A stretch of 64,000 nucleotides of DNA from Acidimicrobiia bacterium (GTDB taxonomy: Bacteria > Actinomycetota > Acidimicrobiia > Acidimicrobiales > MedAcidi-G1), in assembly GCA_012959995.1 (NCBI GenBank), contig DUCC01000011.1, positions 59,996 to 123,995 on the forward strand, in the 5' to 3' direction. Numbering within the stretch: position 1 is the first letter of the stretch; every line of letters begins with the position of its first letter. Of the stretch, positions 45,490-53,963 are shown piece after piece. Made by a program: the position numbers and the translations under genes. The notes below the pieces were generated by a model. The model saw nothing but the letters and a program-made list of their open reading frames with translations. It did no database searches and was not told the DNA's origin.

Positions 45490-46578
45490 TTAAAAAGTAG
45501 CGACCTTTTCCGCCAAGTTGGCCAGCAAATCGTCGAATGATTTCACAAAGGCCGCCACCCCTTCATCTTCAAGTACCTGCGACACATCTTCCATGCTCAC
45601 CCCTAAAGCTTCCAAACTGGCCAGTACTTGATGGGCCTGTGCTGGGTCGGCATCTACGGTACGAGCCACCGTGCCATGGTCAGCAAAAGCGGCCAGGGTG
45701 TTGTCGGGCAGCGTGTTTACCGTGTCGGGGCCGATGAGGGCATCAACGTACAGAGTGTCGGAGTAGTCAGGGTTTTTTGTGGAGGTCGATGCCCACAGAG
45801 GCCGCTGAACCTTGGCCCCCCGAGCCACCAGTGCTTCCCATCGGGGCCCGGTAAAGGTTTCTAAAAACAAATGGTAAGCCGCTTGCCCCTGAGCGACGGC
45901 TCCCTGGCCTTTCAACGCACTGGCTTCTGGGGTACCCAAGGCGTCTAAACGATTATCTACTTCAGTTTCGGTACGGCTGATGAAGAAAGAAGCCACGGAA
46001 GAAACCGCAGAAAGGTCACCCGGGCAGCGTTCAAGGCCCGAGAGGTAGGCCTCCATGACTGCTTGGTAGCGAGAAAGAGAGAAGATCAAGGTCACATTTA
46101 CGCTGCGGCCTTCGGCGATCATCTGCTCGATGGCTGGAATGCCTGCTTGGGTAGCGGGAATCTTAATGTAAACATTGGGTTGGTCTATGCGTTGATGCAA
46201 GGCCCGGGCTGCCGTAATGGTGCCTTCAGTGTCGGGGGCCAAGGTGGGGTCAACCTCCACCGAAACAAAGCCGTCTACCCCATCGCTGGCTTCGTAGAGG
46301 GGGCGCAAGACGCCTAGTGCTCCTTCAATGTCGCTGACCACTAAAGCCCAGTAGCTTTCTTCAATGGAGGCCCCGGATGCTTTAAGTTCTCGCAGTTGCT
46401 CATCGTAAGCGTCGGTACCGGTCATGGCTTTTTCAAAAATGGATGGATTAGAAGTAATACCGCGTACCCCGCGGTCTACCCAATCTTGCAGTTCTCCAGA
46501 GGCCACCCACGAGCGGCGCAAATTATCCAACCAGGGGCTTTGTCCCTGTTGATTGAAAAGGTCATGAAGTCGGCTCAT
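45490..46578 (-). CDS. tal: Transaldolase
   Basis: Non-oxidative pentose phosphate enzyme. 362 residues. The Schiff-base lysine is K139 in NVYIKIPAT, and the N-terminal GITSNPSIFEKAM is a family hallmark. The length and the GVRGITSNP and RLSEE-like layout match the actinobacterial/cyanobacterial Tal subfamily. It lies 7 bases downstream of tkt, forming a tkt-tal operon as in many Actinobacteria; zwf and opcA do not follow here. Confidence 0.95.
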   Translation of the reverse strand: MSRLHDLFNQQGQSPWLDNLRRSWVASGELQDWVDRGVRGITSNPSIFEKAMTGTDAYDEQLRELKASGASIEESYWALVVSDIEGALGVLRPLYEASDGVDGFVSVEVDPTLAPDTEGTITAARALHQRIDQPNVYIKIPATQAGIPAIEQMIAEGRSVNVTLIFSLSRYQAVMEAYLSGLERCPGDLSAVSSVASFFISRTETEVDNRLDALGTPEASALKGQGAVAQGQAAYHLFLETFTGPRWEALVARGAKVQRPLWASTSTKNPDYSDTLYVDALIGPDTVNTLPDNTLAAFADHGTVARTVDADPAQAHQVLASLEALGVSMEDVSQVLEDEGVAAFVKSFDDLLANLAEKVATF

Positions 46579-46585
46579 GGGGTTC

Positions 46586-48547
46586 CTAACGGTTAACGAG
46601 TTGATGGGCGGCAGTTACGACGGCTTCGGCGGTCATTCCCAAGCGGGCCATAACCTCGTCTCCGGGAGCGGAAGCCCCAAAGCGATCAATGCCAAGAGGG
46701 AGGTCGGCCCAACGATGCCAACCCATGGTGCTGCCCGCCTCAATAGAGACCGCCGGTACGCCGGGGGGCAAAACTTCTTCACGGTAAGCCGCATCTTGTG
46801 CCGCGAAGAGATCCATGGAAGGCATAGAAACGACCCGTACCGCCAAGCCTTCGCTCTGCAGGGTCTCTGACGCCTCGACTATTAAAGAAACTTCGCTGCC
46901 GGTTCCCATCAAAATGATGTCTGGGCGCTGATGGGCATCGCTCAAGACATAAGCGCCGCGAGCCACCTTTGCGTAGTCATCGGTTCCTGCCAAAACTGGC
47001 ACGTTCTGTCGAGTCAAAATGAGTGCGGAAGGACCGGGCCCTTGGATAGCGAGTTGCCAAGCGGCGGCGGTCTCGTTGGCGTCCGCCGGACGCAAAACTC
47101 GCAGACCGGGCATGGTCCGCAAGGAAGCCACATGTTCAATAGGTTGATGGGTGGGGCCGTCTTCGCCAACGCCCACCGAGTCGTGGCTCCACACAAAAAT
47201 GTTTTTTGCTTGGGTTAACGCCGCTAAGCGCACCGCTCCGCGCATGTAATCACTAAAGACTAAAAAAGTGCCGTTAACGGGAACAAACCCGCCGTGTAAA
47301 GCTAAACCGTTACAGATTGCTCCCATGGCGTGTTCCCGCACCCCAAAGTAAATTTGGCGACCCTCTGGGCACTCGCTGCTCTGCACCCCGTGGCCCATAA
47401 TGGTGGTTCCGGTATTACCGGTGAGGTCGGCACCGCCGCCGATGAGTCCGGGCACTGCGTCAAGCAAGGCTTGCAAACACTCGTTGGAAGCCTTACGGGT
47501 GGCCACTGAATCGCCGGGCGACCAGGTAGGAAGTTGGTCGCTCCAATCGGCGAGACCGGTTCCGTTCTGGCTGGCGTCCCAAGCGGCTTGGTCTCCGGAG
47601 TAGTTGCGGTAACGGTCTTCCCACGCTTGGCGAGATTGTTGCCCGCGTTGGCCGGCCTGTCGATAAAAGTCCAAAACATTATCGGGCACGTAAAAAGATT
47701 GATCCTCGGGCATCCCTAAACGGCGTTTAGTTTCGGCAATACCATCGTCGGTCAAGGCGTACCCGTGCACGCCAGAGGTATCTGCCTCCGGTGAAGGGGC
47801 CCCTATATGCGAGCGCAAGACAATAAGCGTCGGCCGGTCGGTGCTTTGTTTTGCGGATTGCAACGCAGCTTCCATGGCGTCTAAATCTTCGGCTGCTTCT
47901 CCGAGGTCAATGACCTCCCACCCGTAAGCGGCAAAGCGGGTAGGGGCGTCGTCGGAGAGGGCGATTTCGGTGGGCCCGTCAATAGTGATGTGGTTGTCGT
48001 CGTAGACGGCGATAAGTCGCCCCAAGCCTTGGTGCCCAGCCAGCGAAGCGGCCTCGTGACTGATGCCCTCGGCCAGATCGCCGTCGCCGCAAATCACGTA
48101 AGTGAAGTGATCGCAAAGTTCCGCCCCAAAACGGGCCCGCAAGTTGCGTTCTGCTATGGCCATACCGACGGCATTGGTGAAGCCTTGGCCCAACGGTCCG
48201 GTGGTTACCTCGACCCCTGCGGTGTGCCCAACCTCGGGGTGGCCGGGAGTTGCTGAATCCCATTGACGGAAATCCTTAAGATCGTCGAGGGTCAACCCGT
48301 AGCCTGTGAGATGAAGCATGGAGTACAACAACATCGAGGCGTGCCCCGGCGACAAAATAAAGCGATCCCGGTCGGGCCAAGCGGGGTCTGTGGCATCGTA
48401 GTTCAAGACCCTGGTCCATAAAACATGAGCCAAAGGCGCTAAGGCCATGGCCGTTCCTTGGTGGCCGGAGCGAGCCGCATGCGGACCATCCATGCCCAAG
48501 GCACGTACTACGTTTACTGCTTCTTTTTCAAGGGCCAAATTGCTCAT
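46586..48547 (-). CDS. tkt: Transketolase
   Basis: Thiamine-diphosphate enzyme of the pentose phosphate pathway. 653 residues, full length. Conserved parts include ATPGHPEVGHTAGVEVTTGPLGQG, the ThDP motif CGDGDLAEGISHEAASLAG and the later GVGEDGPTHQPIEH. The first residues (LALEKEAVNVVRALGMDG) match the usual start. The 68 bases upstream, before the FIST gene's stop, hold a possible promoter but no clear boxes. Confidence 0.96.
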   Translation of the reverse strand: MSNLALEKEAVNVVRALGMDGPHAARSGHQGTAMALAPLAHVLWTRVLNYDATDPAWPDRDRFILSPGHASMLLYSMLHLTGYGLTLDDLKDFRQWDSATPGHPEVGHTAGVEVTTGPLGQGFTNAVGMAIAERNLRARFGAELCDHFTYVICGDGDLAEGISHEAASLAGHQGLGRLIAVYDDNHITIDGPTEIALSDDAPTRFAAYGWEVIDLGEAAEDLDAMEAALQSAKQSTDRPTLIVLRSHIGAPSPEADTSGVHGYALTDDGIAETKRRLGMPEDQSFYVPDNVLDFYRQAGQRGQQSRQAWEDRYRNYSGDQAAWDASQNGTGLADWSDQLPTWSPGDSVATRKASNECLQALLDAVPGLIGGGADLTGNTGTTIMGHGVQSSECPEGRQIYFGVREHAMGAICNGLALHGGFVPVNGTFLVFSDYMRGAVRLAALTQAKNIFVWSHDSVGVGEDGPTHQPIEHVASLRTMPGLRVLRPADANETAAAWQLAIQGPGPSALILTRQNVPVLAGTDDYAKVARGAYVLSDAHQRPDIILMGTGSEVSLIVEASETLQSEGLAVRVVSMPSMDLFAAQDAAYREEVLPPGVPAVSIEAGSTMGWHRWADLPLGIDRFGASAPGDEVMARLGMTAEAVVTAAHQLVNR

Positions 48548-48615
48548 AAGAAAAACTTTTCGTTGAGGGGAGAGACAGCGGCCACACTATCCCCCCGATA
48601 CCGGTTGGTCGGGTA

Positions 48616-49710
48616 TTATTCAAGTGCGCTAAAGAGCAGGGTGGAAGTTGAGCAGTAGTGCAAGGCACCAAAGGTTGCCGTGGGGCCTATTTCGCTGGTG
48701 CAATACATCCCGGCGATTGTCGGAAAGCCAAGAGCCTCCAAGAGGAGCTCCGCTTCTTTGCCTTCTTCGTCAAACAAGGTGTTCCCTCGGTGTTTTGAAA
48801 CGAAGCACAATAAAGAGTCGGCCTCCCAGTGGCGGTACTTTTCTTCTGTTTGTTGAATAGCCACTTCCGGGTCGCTTATTTGAAACTGAACGGTGGCCCC
48901 TATTTCTATGGGGTAGCCAATGGCTATTGCTCCAGTGTTTTCTTGTTTGCCAACCACCGGGCGTATAAGAAAGTCGCCGGCCTGGAAATCGCTTTTGCTT
49001 TCACGCTCCACTTGCCCGATAAACAACCTGCGTGGCAAGAGCTTTTGGTCTTCTTCAGACAGCGAGTTTCGCGCCGCGTCAAGCCTTTCCATAGCCGGGC
49101 GGCCCCCCAGCAGTTCGATTAAGTGGCCTCTTCGGTCGGTGATAATAAATGGGTCGCCGATAGGTCGACAAGCGGTGGTCAAGCGGGGAGCGTTGACGGA
49201 ACCGGTGGGAAATACTAGCCCCACCGCTCCGCTGGTCTGTGGCTGTCCGTTCAGGATAAGTGAGCATTGTTTTGCCGAACTGGACCCGCCGGTTATCCAG
49301 TCGTAAGAAGGGTGATCGTCTAAAAGTTCAGCCATATAGTGAAAATCTGCGTCGTAAAAAAGGAGTAACGCATCACCATCGTGCTGGCTTTGAGGAAGTA
49401 AATCTCCGGGGTGTATGGAAAAAGGACGGGCCGTTTCGGTGTGCCCGGCCCAAAGCAAAACAGCTGGGGTGCCAAAAATTTCTTGATGATTTGCCAACAC
49501 GGTTTCCGCTACTACCCCCATCAAGCAAGGAGTTTCCAGTAGATGCTGAACGGTGTCGGCAATACTTTTTAGGTGGGAGGCAAAGGGTTCGGTGACCCAA
49601 AGTAAAACCACATCGGGCGGGGTGCTAAAGGCTTCCATTACCTGGCCCACAGCTTCGCCGGTGGCCACCCCGGGGTCAGGATGTTCAGAAAGAGCTACGG
49701 AATAGGACAT
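48616..49710 (-). CDS. FIST domain protein
   Basis: 364 residues from the ATG at 49710; a longer frame to 49794 is unlikely. An N-terminal FIST domain (PPDVVLLWVTEPFASHL; CLMGVVAET; ITGGSSSAKQ) is followed by the FIST C-terminal domain (DFLIRPVVG; CFVSKHRG). FIST domains are sensory modules proposed to bind small ligands such as amino acids; this copy has no fused output domain. It is transcribed ahead of tkt on the same strand with a 68-base gap. Confidence 0.78.
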   Translation of the reverse strand: MSYSVALSEHPDPGVATGEAVGQVMEAFSTPPDVVLLWVTEPFASHLKSIADTVQHLLETPCLMGVVAETVLANHQEIFGTPAVLLWAGHTETARPFSIHPGDLLPQSQHDGDALLLFYDADFHYMAELLDDHPSYDWITGGSSSAKQCSLILNGQPQTSGAVGLVFPTGSVNAPRLTTACRPIGDPFIITDRRGHLIELLGGRPAMERLDAARNSLSEEDQKLLPRRLFIGQVERESKSDFQAGDFLIRPVVGKQENTGAIAIGYPIEIGATVQFQISDPEVAIQQTEEKYRHWEADSLLCFVSKHRGNTLFDEEGKEAELLLEALGFPTIAGMYCTSEIGPTATFGALHYCSTSTLLFSALE

Positions 49711-49828
49711 AAATACTTCGCTTGCTGAAGGCTGGTGACAGGGGCGGTGAGAAATGACCTTACGGGCAATAGTGCATAAAACTACGGCTTGCACACGCAG
49801 AGGCGGGTTTGGCCTCTAATATGCCCTC

Positions 49829-51262
49829 GTGGTCTCAAGATTATTTTTACCCTTAGTGTTCGCTTTGGTAGCGGTGGGTGCTTTTTGGCAGTCCCAGGTG
49901 ACCGATGTCGATGCCAACCGCCCACCGTTGACTGTTGAGGCGGCAGCCCCTCGCTTGTCCACCCCACTGCTCTCGGGTCGTCGATTGCCAGAAGTTCTTC
50001 AAGGGCCCGAAGCGCAACGCCGATTGGTGGCAACCTTGGACGAAGCGGTGGCGGAACTCCCCGCCGGCAGTTGCTTAGCAGTGAACGAAAGATGGGAAAC
50101 CCGTTATGCCCATCAAGCAGATTTGCCTCTGGTGCCCGCCAGCACACAAAAGTTATTAACGGCCGCCGCCGCTCTGGCGGTGCTGGGCCCCGACTATGTT
50201 TTTACTACACGGGTTATGGCACAAAGTGGTCCCGTTGATGGGGTGGTAGACGGCAACATTTGGCTGGTGGGAGCCGGCGATCCGTTACTTATGACCGCCG
50301 ATTATGCCGACCGTTTTTCGACACCCTTGCCCTACACGGACCTCAACTTGCTGGCCGACCAGATCGCCGCCGCCGATGTTGACACCATCACCGGAGCGGT
50401 AGTTGGTGATGAAAGTTACTTTGATGATCTGCGCTGGGTAGCCACCTGGCCGGAGCGTTTTCGGGCCGGTGCCCAAAACCAATCTGGGCCGCTGAGTGCG
50501 TTATCGGTTAATGACGGTTTCTCTCAGTGGGATAGCGAAAATACGGCGAATGGTTTAAACACCGCCACCGAAGATCCTGCGGCATTTGCCGCGGCCTTCT
50601 TCGATGATTTACTTGAAGACCGTTCTTTGAGGATTTATCAACGAGCCAGTTCTGGCCTTGCTCCCGAGGATGCTTTGGTCGAGTTGGCCTCTATCGATTC
50701 GCCCCCTGTGGCAATCTTGGTTGCGCAAATGTTGCAGGCCAGCGATAACACCACGGCGGAACTGCTGGTCAAAGCTTTGGCTGGTTTCTCTTATGGGCAC
50801 GGCACCACCGAGCAAGGCCTTCAAGAAATGAGCGGCGCTTTAGGGGAAATATTCTTACAAGAAATAGTGGCCGCTGACGGGTCAGGCCTGGACCCCGGAA
50901 ACCTCGTTACTTGTTCTCTTTTGGTGGATTTGCTTGGGGATACTGGTGGATGGGACGCCACCGACCTCCGGAGCGGTTTGGCCCTCGCCGGCTCTACCGG
51001 CACCATGCGCAACCGTTTGGTGGGATCGTCGGGCGAAGGCCGGGTGCGCGCAAAAACTGGCACCTTGAATGATGTAGTGAGCTTGGCCGGTGTGGTCGAA
51101 ACGTTAGAGGGACGCACCTTGACCTTTGCGCTGATTAGCAATGCCGATCCGCTTCCCGAAAATCTTCTTCAACTCCACGACCAAATCGTTTTAGATCTGG
51201 TGGCCTTCCCCGTAGGCCCGCCGTTGGCTTTGTTGGAACCGTTTCCGGTTCTAGTTTCCTAA
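49829..51262 (+). CDS. dacB: D-alanyl-D-alanine carboxypeptidase/endopeptidase (PBP4, peptidase S13)
   Basis: Penicillin-binding protein that trims peptidoglycan stem peptides outside the membrane. 477 residues, GTG start, with an N-terminal signal/anchor (LFLPLVFALVAVGAFW). Active-site motifs in order: S105-T-Q-K108, S-D-N in QASDNTTAELLVKAL, and K-T-G in RAKTGTLNDV. The insertion between the first two motifs is typical of S13 enzymes. It begins 48 bases before a chain of small genes. Confidence 0.92.
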   Translation: MVSRLFLPLVFALVAVGAFWQSQVTDVDANRPPLTVEAAAPRLSTPLLSGRRLPEVLQGPEAQRRLVATLDEAVAELPAGSCLAVNERWETRYAHQADLPLVPASTQKLLTAAAALAVLGPDYVFTTRVMAQSGPVDGVVDGNIWLVGAGDPLLMTADYADRFSTPLPYTDLNLLADQIAAADVDTITGAVVGDESYFDDLRWVATWPERFRAGAQNQSGPLSALSVNDGFSQWDSENTANGLNTATEDPAAFAAAFFDDLLEDRSLRIYQRASSGLAPEDALVELASIDSPPVAILVAQMLQASDNTTAELLVKALAGFSYGHGTTEQGLQEMSGALGEIFLQEIVAADGSGLDPGNLVTCSLLVDLLGDTGGWDATDLRSGLALAGSTGTMRNRLVGSSGEGRVRAKTGTLNDVVSLAGVVETLEGRTLTFALISNADPLPENLLQLHDQIVLDLVAFPVGPPLALLEPFPVLVS

Positions 51263-51309
51263 CCGTCAGATCAACGGGCCACCACTCGTTTGGATAGCGT
51301 GGAGCCATC

Positions 51310-51609
51310 ATGGGACGTAAACGAGAATCAGGTGACCTGATTGATCTGCTGGGGCGCTATTTGCGTCAAGAAACCGTGGACCCACTGCGTGCCTCGGGCC
51401 GTTTTTTGATTAACGGCATTTTAAGTGCTCTTTTTTCTGGGCTGGGTTTGGTTCTTTTAGCAATCGGCGGTTTGCGGGGGCTTCAAGAGATCCATTTTTT
51501 TGTTGGTTGGTGGTCGTGGCTGCCTTACCTAATGATGGCGGCCGCGCTTAGCGGGGTGACCGCTCTTGCTTTGAGTCGCATTGGTGGCGAAAGAGGGCTC
51601 AATGGTTGA
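51310..51609 (+). CDS. Small hypothetical membrane protein
   Basis: 99 residues. A basic, helical N-terminus (KRESGDLIDLLGRYLRQETVDPLR) precedes two membrane spans (about 34-56 and 67-88), in the style of actinobacterial phage-holin-like or DUF1469-like membrane proteins. The ATG has GGAGCC nearby. It is the first of three small genes, the next overlapping its end by 8 bases. No specific function recognised. Confidence 0.65.
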   Translation: MGRKRESGDLIDLLGRYLRQETVDPLRASGRFLINGILSALFSGLGLVLLAIGGLRGLQEIHFFVGWWSWLPYLMMAAALSGVTALALSRIGGERGLNG

Positions 51610-51805
51610 GAAAATTACTCCAGCGGACTTAGAAGAAGAACTCCGGCGGACAGCCGGGGGGCCTTTGGGAAACTTAGAAGAGCACCGAACGTCGCTGCTG
51701 GCCGGAGCAGTAATGCTGGGTGTAGCAGTGGTTACCGTCGCTTATTTTTTAGGGCGACGGGTGGGGCGGATTGCCTCCACCACGGTTGAGATTCGCCGCC
51801 TTTAA
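51602..51805 (+). CDS. Small hypothetical single-span membrane protein
   Basis: 67 residues from the ATG at 51602, preceded by GAGGG; the frame is open to 51581 but the extra residues are unlikely. An acidic helix (TPADLEEELRRTAGG) is followed by one membrane span (LLAGAVMLGVAVVTVAYFLG) and a short basic tail. Eight bases overlap with the preceding gene, suggesting coupled translation and perhaps a joint membrane complex. Not recognised. Confidence 0.62.
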   Translation: MVEKITPADLEEELRRTAGGPLGNLEEHRTSLLAGAVMLGVAVVTVAYFLGRRVGRIASTTVEIRRL

Positions 51806-51807
51806 TC

Positions 51808-52035
51808 ATGCATTTTTCGTTGAGTGGGCTCCTGCGTACCGGAGTGCGGCGCGGACTAATGGGTGGCCATCGCGGTTGGCAGGTTATTTTTTTGGTGGCC
51901 ACCGTTTTGCGTTTTGTTGGGCGAACCAGTAAACGGGGGAGCGGGCCGGTGCTTTTTTCTGAAAAATTGAAAGCCGGGGAAACGCTAGAAATTCGCCATA
52001 AGGCCCCCTCCGCAGAAGAAAAAAACAGCGCATGA
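51808..52035 (+). CDS. Small hypothetical protein
   Basis: 75 residues with one hydrophobic stretch in the first half (GWQVIFLVATVLRFVG), a basic surrounding and a hydrophilic tail KLKAGETLEIRHKAPS. It starts 2 bases after the preceding gene and its TGA overlaps the ATG of the ThiS-like gene. Its consistent placement in an overlapping chain is the main support. Not recognised. Confidence 0.6.
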   Translation: MHFSLSGLLRTGVRRGLMGGHRGWQVIFLVATVLRFVGRTSKRGSGPVLFSEKLKAGETLEIRHKAPSAEEKNSA

Positions 52036-52232
52036 AGGTAGAATTACGTAACCCCAACCGCACCTTGGAATTCAAGGGAACAATGTCGGTGGTTGCGCTT
52101 TTGAATCGCTTGGAACTCAACCGTGAGTCGGTGCTGGTCATCCGGGACGGCACCCTGGTGCCGGGCGACGCCATGCTGGCTCACGAAGATCATATTGAAA
52201 TCCGTTCGGTGATTTCTGGTGGCCACTCGTGA
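52032..52232 (+). CDS. ThiS/MoaD-fold sulfur carrier, TtuB-like, with residues beyond the GG
   Basis: 66 residues with a beta-grasp pattern (KVELRNPNRTLEFKGTMSVVALLNRL; VLVIRDGTLV; HIEIRSVISGG). Such proteins carry a thiocarboxylate on a C-terminal Gly-Gly. Here G63-G64 is followed by H65-S66, so trimming would be needed before activation. The gene overlaps TtuA by 4 bases (GTGA), and in Thermus the equivalent TtuB feeds sulfur to TtuA for 2-thiolation of tRNA U54. Called TtuB-like on context; ThiS or MoaD proper are less likely because no thiazole or molybdopterin genes adjoin. Confidence 0.82.
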   Translation: MKVELRNPNRTLEFKGTMSVVALLNRLELNRESVLVIRDGTLVPGDAMLAHEDHIEIRSVISGGHS

Positions 52233-53191
52233 AATGTCGGGTCTGTCGGGAGCCTGCAGTTATCGACCTGCGGCGCCATAACGCTAACTTTTGTGTTGAA
52301 CATTTTTTGCGCTTGTGTCGAGATCAAGTGGCCAAGGCCATCGCCGAGCACCACATGTTTTCTCCCGACGATCGTATTTTAATTGCCGTGTCCGGGGGGA
52401 AAGATTCGTTGGCTCTTTGGGACATCTTGTTAGACATGGGCTACCAAGTTGATGGGCTCTATATCGGTTTGGGTATTGGAGAATATTCTGAGCAGTCAGT
52501 GACCTACGTGGAAAAATACGTCAAAACCCGCGACGTAAATTTGCGGATTATTGATCTCCCCAGGGACTACGGGTACGACATTCCCTCTGGGTCCCGAGCA
52601 GCCAAACGAACCCCCTGTAGCGCCTGTGGCTTAAGTAAACGCCACCTCTTTGACCAAGCGGCCACCGAAGGCAACTACGACGTGGTGGTGACGGGCCACA
52701 ACCTTGACGACGAAGCAGCGGTTTTATTGGGCAACACCTTGCGCTGGCAAAGCGACTATTTGGGGCGACAAAAACCGGTACTGCCCGCCGGCCAGGGTTT
52801 TCCCCGCAAGGTAAAACCCTTAGTGCGACTGGGAGAACGAGAGATGGCCGCCTACTGCGTGTTAACGGGCATTGACTACATCGTTGATGAATGCCCGAAA
52901 GCAGTAGGGAACAAGCACCTCGGGTACAAAGAGGTATTGAACCTTTTGGAAGCGCAATCGCCAGGCAGCAAGCACGACTTTTATGCGGGGTTCTTGGCTC
53001 GAGCGGTAGATCGCTTTACGCCGCTAGAAAACGAAACGATTGATGACCGCCCGGCGCTTAGCCCCTGCACGGCCTGTGGAGCGCCCTGCAGCAGCGAAGT
53101 TTGCGCCTTTTGTCGTCTGGTCGAACGAGCCACCCAAGACGTCCCGGTAAAACTTGGACCCACCGCAAAAAAGGAACCCACCTCTTTATGA
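52229..53191 (+). CDS. ttuA: tRNA 2-thiolation enzyme TtuA-like (TtcA/TtuA family)
   Basis: 320 residues, GTG start. N-terminal zinc finger (C3-x2-C6, C22-x2-H25), an ATP-pyrophosphatase domain with the PP-loop SGGKDS at 55-60, and a C-terminal zinc finger (C280-x2-C283, C292-x2-C295). The three iron-sulfur ligands known for TtuA are present as C130-x2-C133 and C222. It adenylates a tRNA uridine and inserts sulfur. Position 54 (T-loop) is inferred from the TtuB-like neighbour and from trmI downstream, rather than cytidine 32 as in TtcA. The stop overlaps the trmI start (ATGA). Confidence 0.88.
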   Translation: MKCRVCREPAVIDLRRHNANFCVEHFLRLCRDQVAKAIAEHHMFSPDDRILIAVSGGKDSLALWDILLDMGYQVDGLYIGLGIGEYSEQSVTYVEKYVKTRDVNLRIIDLPRDYGYDIPSGSRAAKRTPCSACGLSKRHLFDQAATEGNYDVVVTGHNLDDEAAVLLGNTLRWQSDYLGRQKPVLPAGQGFPRKVKPLVRLGEREMAAYCVLTGIDYIVDECPKAVGNKHLGYKEVLNLLEAQSPGSKHDFYAGFLARAVDRFTPLENETIDDRPALSPCTACGAPCSSEVCAFCRLVERATQDVPVKLGPTAKKEPTSL

Positions 53192-53961
53192 GCAACGAAT
53201 ACAGCATCGGCGACCATGTGTTGCTGGTAGACCGAAAAAAACGGCGTTACCTCATCACTTTGGAAAGCGGCGGTGAATTTCACTCGCATACCGGAGTGGT
53301 AAGTCATGATGATTTGATTGGCAACCTTGATGGCACCGGATGCCGGTCGAGTCGAGGTGAAAACTTTTTGGCCGTGCGGCCCACCATGTCGGACTTTATT
53401 TTGAAAATGCCGCGGGGTGCCCAAGTTATTTACCCGAAAGACCTTGGCCCAATATTGATGATGGCTGATTTGTTCCCCGGGGCACGCGTTCTGGAGTCAG
53501 GCATTGGATCGGGGGCTTTGTCTATGACCATGTTGCGCGCCGGCGTGGACATTGTGGGGTATGAAATCCGTGAAGATTTTGCCCAACGAGCCCAAGAAAA
53601 CGTGACCGCAGTTTTGGGCACCGAAGTGATGGATCGCTATAAAATCACCATCGGCGATGTTTACCAAGGTATCGCCGAAACCAACTTGGATCGGGTGATC
53701 CTGGATCTCCCGGAGCCTTGGCAGGTGGTGCCCCATGCTGTTAAGGCCTTGCGTCCCGGCGGCATCATTTTGGCCTACACCCCGAGCATCGTGCAGGCCG
53801 TTACCTTTCGTGAGGCCTTGACCGAACACGGTTTTGCTTTTGCTGAAACGGTTGAGGTGTTGAACCGGACCTGGCATATTGAGCCCCCGGCGGTTCGGCC
53901 AGATCACCGCATGGTGGCCCACACGGCGTTTCTTACCCATGCCCGGATGCTTCCTTCCTAA
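53188..53961 (+). CDS. trmI: tRNA (adenine-58-N1) methyltransferase
   Basis: Forms m1A58 in the tRNA T-loop. 257 residues from the ATG overlapping the ttuA stop. An N-terminal small beta domain (IGDHVLLVDRKKRRYLITL) precedes the SAM fold: RVLESGIGSGALSMTML, then YEIREDFAQRAQENV and the catalytic DLPEPWQV. It corresponds to mycobacterial Rv2118c, which also lies close to the proteasomal ATPase gene. In Thermus, m1A58 promotes 2-thiolation at position 54, matching the gene order here. Confidence 0.94.
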   Translation: MSNEYSIGDHVLLVDRKKRRYLITLESGGEFHSHTGVVSHDDLIGNLDGTGCRSSRGENFLAVRPTMSDFILKMPRGAQVIYPKDLGPILMMADLFPGARVLESGIGSGALSMTMLRAGVDIVGYEIREDFAQRAQENVTAVLGTEVMDRYKITIGDVYQGIAETNLDRVILDLPEPWQVVPHAVKALRPGGIILAYTPSIVQAVTFREALTEHGFAFAETVEVLNRTWHIEPPAVRPDHRMVAHTAFLTHARMLPS

Positions 53962-53963
53962 AC

